Shown here in pieces: positions 60,292-64,000 of a stretch of 64,000 nt of DNA. Position numbers and translations under genes: made by a program. Numbering within the stretch: position 1 is the stretch's first letter; the number at the start of each line of letters is the position of its first letter. Where the stretch lies: NCBI GenBank assembly GCA_020636375.1, contig JACJXZ010000020.1, positions 62,001 to 126,000 of the forward strand, in the 5' to 3' direction. Below the pieces are notes generated by a model that saw only the letters and a list, made by a program, of their open reading frames with translations, did not search any database and had not been told where the DNA came from. This stretch comes from Lewinellaceae bacterium. Lineage in GTDB: Bacteria > Bacteroidota > Bacteroidia > Chitinophagales > Saprospiraceae.

Positions 60292-63075
60292 TTACTGCAG
60301 TTTCACCACGCGGCCAGATCGTATGCTTTTACCAGCCTGCAAGTGGTAGAAGTAGGCCCCCTCGGGCCAGGCATGGGCAGCAGGCAGTTGTACTTTCTGC
60401 CGGCCCGCATCCAGAGCCAGCGCCTCGGCGTATACCTGTTTGCCACTGGCATTGAAGATGCTCAACCGGGCTTCCAGCGACGCCGGGGCGGAGATGTGGA
60501 AGGACAGGCCCTGCCGGAAGGGGTTGGGTACGGGGGGGATGCTAAGGGCAGCGCCGCCGGGCGTTCCAATGCCGGGCGCGGGCCGGCCGCCCCCTTCCAG
60601 GGATTGCAGGCGCACCTCAAGGGCAGCGCCATCGTTGGCGAAGGCCAGGGGGCGCAGCAACGCACTGTCGATGCTGAGGTAGGACAGGGGATCCTCCACT
60701 TCCTCCTGGGGGGTGAATACCAGGCTTAGGATGTTGTCGTTGGGCGTGAAGGCCGTGCTGTCGCCGTCGAGGTCGTACCAGGCCAGCCGCACCACGCCAT
60801 CGGCTTCCTCCTGAAAGCTGTAGGCATTGCTGTCTACCAGCATGGCATCTTGCACAAAACCGCTGAAGCTGAGGTAATTCGTGTCAAACTGCAGGGCAAA
60901 CTGCAGGGCGCTTAAATAGGCCGTACCCGTCGGCGCCACATCTATGCGCACGTCGTTTTCTCCACTGCCTTCCGGAGGGGTGTTTTCCTCCATGGCAAGG
61001 ACAAATTCCCCTCCGGTGACAAGGTCGTTGGCGCAACTGCAATCTATATCTCCTACCTTAATGGCGTCAAAGCAGGCTTTATAGCCGGTGGCTGAATTGA
61101 ACTCCACGCATTCTGGTATGCCATTCACTAATGGGTCCGGAATAGGAAAGGTATAGCCGCAGGGGATGAAGCGCCAGTGCGGCGCTCCGGCAAAGGTAGC
61201 GCTGATGCCCAGGATGGCCTTGCGGAGCTCAATGAGGTCCAGGGTGGTTATACCGTCAACTCCGTTGACATCGGCAGCGATTAAATCGCGAGGGTCTTCA
61301 AATTGTTCTACCCCCAGGATATGCTTGCTTATCAACACCAGGTCGAAAGTGCTGATGCCACAAGATAAATCTTCGGTATCCGTTTTGCAGGCCGCCAGCA
61401 CGTAAGACTCTCCCTGCGCACAGCCCGGAGTTTGGAAGTAGCCTTCTTTGCCGGTAGTATAGCTGAATTCGCAGGGCGGCAGCGCCGCGCACGAACAGGA
61501 AGCAGTGCCGGCCGGCAATACGCAGATGTCCACGCCTTCAACCGGGGCCCTCTCAGAAGGGTTGTTATAACACCCCATCGCTACTTCGCCCACCGGGAAA
61601 TGGCCGGCATCGCCAAGGGTAAAGCCTTTGTCCAGCGCAGAAATCACACATAAGCCATCAGTGATGTCAAGGTTGTTCCATTTCGCCCGCCGGACTTTCA
61701 GGTCGTTAATGCTGACGCAGGCGGCCGTGCTGCTGACAATGATATCAAAAACTTTGGCGGAGTAGGCATTCGTAGCGCTCTGGCAGAGCCCGAAGGCCAC
61801 TACTTTGCTGTTTTCCCGGATTTCAATGCACTGCCCGTTCTGAGGATAATTGGCCCCTTGGGAAGCACAGGAGGTGCTGAGGCAGTATTCAGGCACTCCA
61901 GTACTGGCGGTGGCTGGGTCAATAATGGCATCGCCGCTAGTGATCAATTCAATTTCCAACAGCAGGTTGTCAATATCAAAAATGAGATTAGGCGGGCCAG
62001 ATAGCAGCACCGGGAATTTGTACTTGCCCTCTTCAATGATTTCCGGCGCTTCTATCTCCACCCTCAGGTTTTCCTCTCCCCCGTCCAGGCAGGGAAAGGA
62101 TTCGTTTTGGAAGGTAACGGCGCCGGCGCCGCCCAATTCCGGGGCGCAGCAGACACCGTTTCCGCCCGAATCATGAACCTGTATGCGGGCAAAATCCAGA
62201 GTAAAGTTGATTTTTCCGCCGGCAATGGGCTCGGTGGGGGTGTTGACCGTGATTTTGGCTAAATCTGCTTCACCGTTGGCGTCGAGGTTGAGGGTGAAGG
62301 TGTTGTTCAGAGGGGCAGGAACAAAAGTACCGCTGAGATAGCCATTTTCAGCATCTAGGCCGTCAGTAGTAAGGGATGAAACAGGGAGTATCTCCAACCC
62401 CCCATACACATCCTCATAAGAAATACCAAAATCCAGCCGTTCCAGGGTGATGCTGCCGTTGGGGTTGTCGCCATCCCGTATCTTCAGCGGGATATCAACG
62501 GTAGCTGCCGAAAGGGTAGAGGGATCGGGATACTCCAGGAATATTTCCACATTGCGGCTTTCACTGGTGCAGGAGGCGGGTATGGGGCCTTCGAAGGGCA
62601 GGCCGACCGGGGAAATGGTGAAGTGGCTTTCGTCGCATTGGAAATTGGGTAAAGACGTACAGCCAAAGTTGAGGTCAATGTCGGTGAAATCAAAACTGAA
62701 GGCCTCTCCCGGGTCCACCCGTACAATGACTTCAAAGAGCGGTGGCTGCAATGGGCCAAAGCTATAGCCTGTACTAACATGGTTGCCCATTATTTCAAAC
62801 CCGGTTTGGTTGTTGGTAATATTAAACGCATCAAAACCTGAGTCCCAAATGACGTCCTCAATCCTGGCGTTTCCGCCGCTTACCGTACCGGAAAGGTCGA
62901 AATCACAAGCGGTGAGGGGGTTCAGGTTCTGGTTGGCAAGAAGGAGGACGGGGACTTTCACGGTAAAACAGTCCAGCGGTTGGATGTCTCCAACCCGCAG
63001 CCTAAAGTCGGCGTTATCACAAGGAGTTTGCCCCATCAGGGGTACAGAGGCGGCCGCTATCATAAGCAGGGCCAT
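60292..63075 (-). CDS. Secreted cohesin/dockerin-like surface protein with T9SS tail
   Basis: 927 residues from ATG 63075 (MALLMIAAASVPLMGQ). In frame just before this ATG the DNA reads RRLRHHF, a plausible n-region of the signal peptide, so the true start may have lain upstream before a repeat inserted (63102). Residues 20-170 and 190-330 are cohesin-like beta-sandwiches (NFTLDFARIQVHD), then a Cys-rich part, a dockerin-like pair (FDLVLISKHILGVEQFEDP; DLIELRKAILGISATF) followed by WRFIPCGYTFP and IKVGDIDCSC, another cohesin-like domain (YLSALQFALQFDTNYLSFSG) and a T9SS sorting domain (IPPVPNPFRQGLSFHI ... SIRSGRVVKLQ). Cohesin and dockerin modules in one protein suggest surface assembly. Confidence 0.85.
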   Translation of the reverse strand: MALLMIAAASVPLMGQTPCDNADFRLRVGDIQPLDCFTVKVPVLLLANQNLNPLTACDFDLSGTVSGGNARIEDVIWDSGFDAFNITNNQTGFEIMGNHVSTGYSFGPLQPPLFEVIVRVDPGEAFSFDFTDIDLNFGCTSLPNFQCDESHFTISPVGLPFEGPIPASCTSESRNVEIFLEYPDPSTLSAATVDIPLKIRDGDNPNGSITLERLDFGISYEDVYGGLEILPVSSLTTDGLDAENGYLSGTFVPAPLNNTFTLNLDANGEADLAKITVNTPTEPIAGGKINFTLDFARIQVHDSGGNGVCCAPELGGAGAVTFQNESFPCLDGGEENLRVEIEAPEIIEEGKYKFPVLLSGPPNLIFDIDNLLLEIELITSGDAIIDPATASTGVPEYCLSTSCASQGANYPQNGQCIEIRENSKVVAFGLCQSATNAYSAKVFDIIVSSTAACVSINDLKVRRAKWNNLDITDGLCVISALDKGFTLGDAGHFPVGEVAMGCYNNPSERAPVEGVDICVLPAGTASCSCAALPPCEFSYTTGKEGYFQTPGCAQGESYVLAACKTDTEDLSCGISTFDLVLISKHILGVEQFEDPRDLIAADVNGVDGITTLDLIELRKAILGISATFAGAPHWRFIPCGYTFPIPDPLVNGIPECVEFNSATGYKACFDAIKVGDIDCSCANDLVTGGEFVLAMEENTPPEGSGENDVRIDVAPTGTAYLSALQFALQFDTNYLSFSGFVQDAMLVDSNAYSFQEEADGVVRLAWYDLDGDSTAFTPNDNILSLVFTPQEEVEDPLSYLSIDSALLRPLAFANDGAALEVRLQSLEGGGRPAPGIGTPGGAALSIPPVPNPFRQGLSFHISAPASLEARLSIFNASGKQVYAEALALDAGRQKVQLPAAHAWPEGAYFYHLQAGKSIRSGRVVKLQ

Positions 63076-63101
63076 GAAATGGTGGCGGAGCCGCCGGCCC
63101 C

Positions 63102-63195
63102 AAATGCTGTGTGTGTGTGTGTGCCCTCCTTCGCCGAGGCTTGTGCCTCCGCTGAAGCTTCGGCGACACGCGGGCGGCGGATAAATCTAGGCGCG
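63102..63195. repeat. GT-rich palindromic repeat at the 5' end of a T9SS gene, copy 2
   Basis: AAATGC, a (TG)8 run, CCCTCCTTCGCC, a small GAGGC/GCCTC hairpin, GCTTCGGCG and CGGATAAAT...GCGCG; the same blocks as 44465-44537. It ends about 30 bp upstream of the start codon at 63075. Confidence 0.7.
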
Positions 63196-63239
63196 TTAGC
63201 CAGCGCATTAGGCCCATTAAATCGGTTGTACATATAACA

Positions 63240-63516
63240 AATTTTTAGGTGAAAAAACAAAGAGCGCCACGTTTGGGTACAACTACTGTCCTCGCCTGAT
63301 GCCAGGAAGCCGGAACGGGTTCACGTTAAAAAAATGGTATTGCGCGTTACGCTGTAGGTGCGCGAGTAGTGTTTGTTTTTTTTACCAGGTTTGAGATGCA
63401 CAAGATAAGGTAAAGTCTGTATGGAGTCAAGAGGGGCAATGTTAAGGGAGTGCAAGTGGCACGAAATGCCGGCGCGATTGAATAAACGCGCTATCCCCTT
63501 CAATGGGCCAGCCGCT
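63240..63516. other. Intergenic, no gene recognised
   Basis: A 60-codon minus-strand frame at 63321-63503 (starts MKGIARLFNRAGISCHLHSL) runs through, but I recognise nothing in it. No promoter or terminator stands out. Confidence 0.35.
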
Positions 63517-63999
63517 CTACGCTTTTCTCACCCACAATTGCTCCTTTTCCAATGTGAGCACATAACTTTGTTCCCGTTCTCTGAAAGTAAGCGTTAGGGG
63601 AAAAGAGCGGGCCGCCATTTCGGTGGGATACCACTGCTTATTGCGGGGGTCGACGATGATGAACAGGCCCTGCGGATCGCCGGCGGCGCAGAAGTTGTCG
63701 CAGTTGCCGGAATAGAACGGCAGGCCGGACTTCCGGTGAAGGAATTCGAAGCTTTCCCGCACGTTGCGCACGGGCAGCCCTATTTCGCTGACAGAGAGGA
63801 TGGAGGCGGCGGAGAAGGGCGCTTCGGCGCGGTGCGCCAGGTCCCGCCGGGCGATGAACTCGACGATGTTGCCGGCCGGGTCGTGGAAGTACATGGCATA
63901 GGCGTTCCAGTTGGAGAAGTCGATCAGCTCGGCATCGCCGTCGCGCAGGATGGGCGCCCTTTGTTTCAGCCATTCGAGGGCCGGCTCGTACTGGTAGGG
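63517..63999 (-). CDS. VOC-family (glyoxalase/dioxygenase-like) protein, N-terminus beyond window
   Basis: 161 codons; the 5' end lies beyond the right edge. The second half of a VOC module is visible: WNAYAMYFHDPAGNIVEFIA carries the metal-ligand Glu of the first domain, then a second beta-alpha-beta unit (ILSVSEIGLPVRNVRESFEF, GLFIIVDPRNKQWYPTEM). Members include glyoxalase I, extradiol dioxygenases and antibiotic-binding proteins; the function here is open. Confidence 0.85.
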   Translation of the reverse strand, partial: PYQYEPALEWLKQRAPILRDGDAELIDFSNWNAYAMYFHDPAGNIVEFIARRDLAHRAEAPFSAASILSVSEIGLPVRNVRESFEFLHRKSGLPFYSGNCDNFCAAGDPQGLFIIVDPRNKQWYPTEMAARSFPLTLTFREREQSYVLTLEKEQLWVRKA

Positions 64000-64000
64000 A

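Noticed and set aside
63321..63503. 60-codon minus-strand frame upstream of the cohesin/dockerin gene
   Set aside because: No family, no promoter and no neighbour link; kept only as a note in the intergenic entry.

Overview
The window looks like a chromosomal segment of a GC-rich member of the Bacteroidota, most likely the Saprospiria (Lewinella / Phaeodactylibacter-like). This is an inference from gene content and signals: several secreted proteins end in type IX secretion (T9SS) C-terminal sorting domains, there is a ribosomal protein THX and a SusC-like TonB receptor, several promoters match the Bacteroidota -7 element TAnnTTTG, and Shine-Dalgarno sequences are mostly absent.

Layout. 1-1851: 5' part of a TIR-NACHT (NLR-like) defence-type protein running off the left edge, followed by dense palindromic repeats. 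2.4-5.2 kb: THX, GH3-type acyl-adenylase, LolA-like carrier. 5.7-12 kb: ARPP-1-type protein, PLP-dependent desulfhydrase/ACC deaminase, and a giant outer-membrane protein. 12.28-12.78 kb: a 52-bp tandem repeat array. 13.4-19.6 kb: secreted animal-type haem peroxidase, amidase, secreted beta-helix protein. 19.7-24.6 kb: thioredoxin-like protein, UPF0175 protein, MnmG, a ParE-type toxin-antitoxin pair, an integrase relic and a small membrane protein. 24.8-33.7 kb: secreted M43-type metalloprotease, prolyl oligopeptidase, and two tandem paralogous serine hydrolases. 33.9-37.3 kb: small His-rich protein, TonB receptor, lipoprotein. 37.4-44.7 kb: a heavily frameshifted giant surface-protease gene carrying a degenerate transposase near its T9SS tail and flanked by MITE-like elements. 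45.2-49.4 kb: universal stress protein / CBS-domain cluster. 49.5-57.3 kb: MsbA-like ABC exporter, PliI-type lysozyme inhibitor, accC-accB-efp-fabH, and a sodium:solute symporter. 57.5-63.1 kb: FKBP isomerase and two large T9SS surface proteins. 63.5 kb to the end: a VOC-family protein running off the right edge.

How genes work together. accC, accB, efp and fabH form a fatty-acid-initiation/translation block. The three transcription units of the stress cluster share one promoter architecture: two CRP/FNR-like dyads (TGAY-N4-RTCA) exactly 22 bp apart, centre to centre, with a TAnnTTTG-like -7 element (one copy imperfect) starting 29.5 bp after the second dyad. This is the strongest unannotated signal in the window. 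T9SS surface proteins are numerous (peroxidase, beta-helix, metalloprotease, BNR-type, cohesin/dockerin-type, plus one decayed), suggesting a polymer- or surface-active lifestyle.

The intergenic DNA is unusually rich in structured repeats: nested inverted repeats, dispersed repeat families with two copies each, a recurrent 3' hairpin, and short tandem repeats just upstream of genes. No tRNA or rRNA gene and no CRISPR array was seen.
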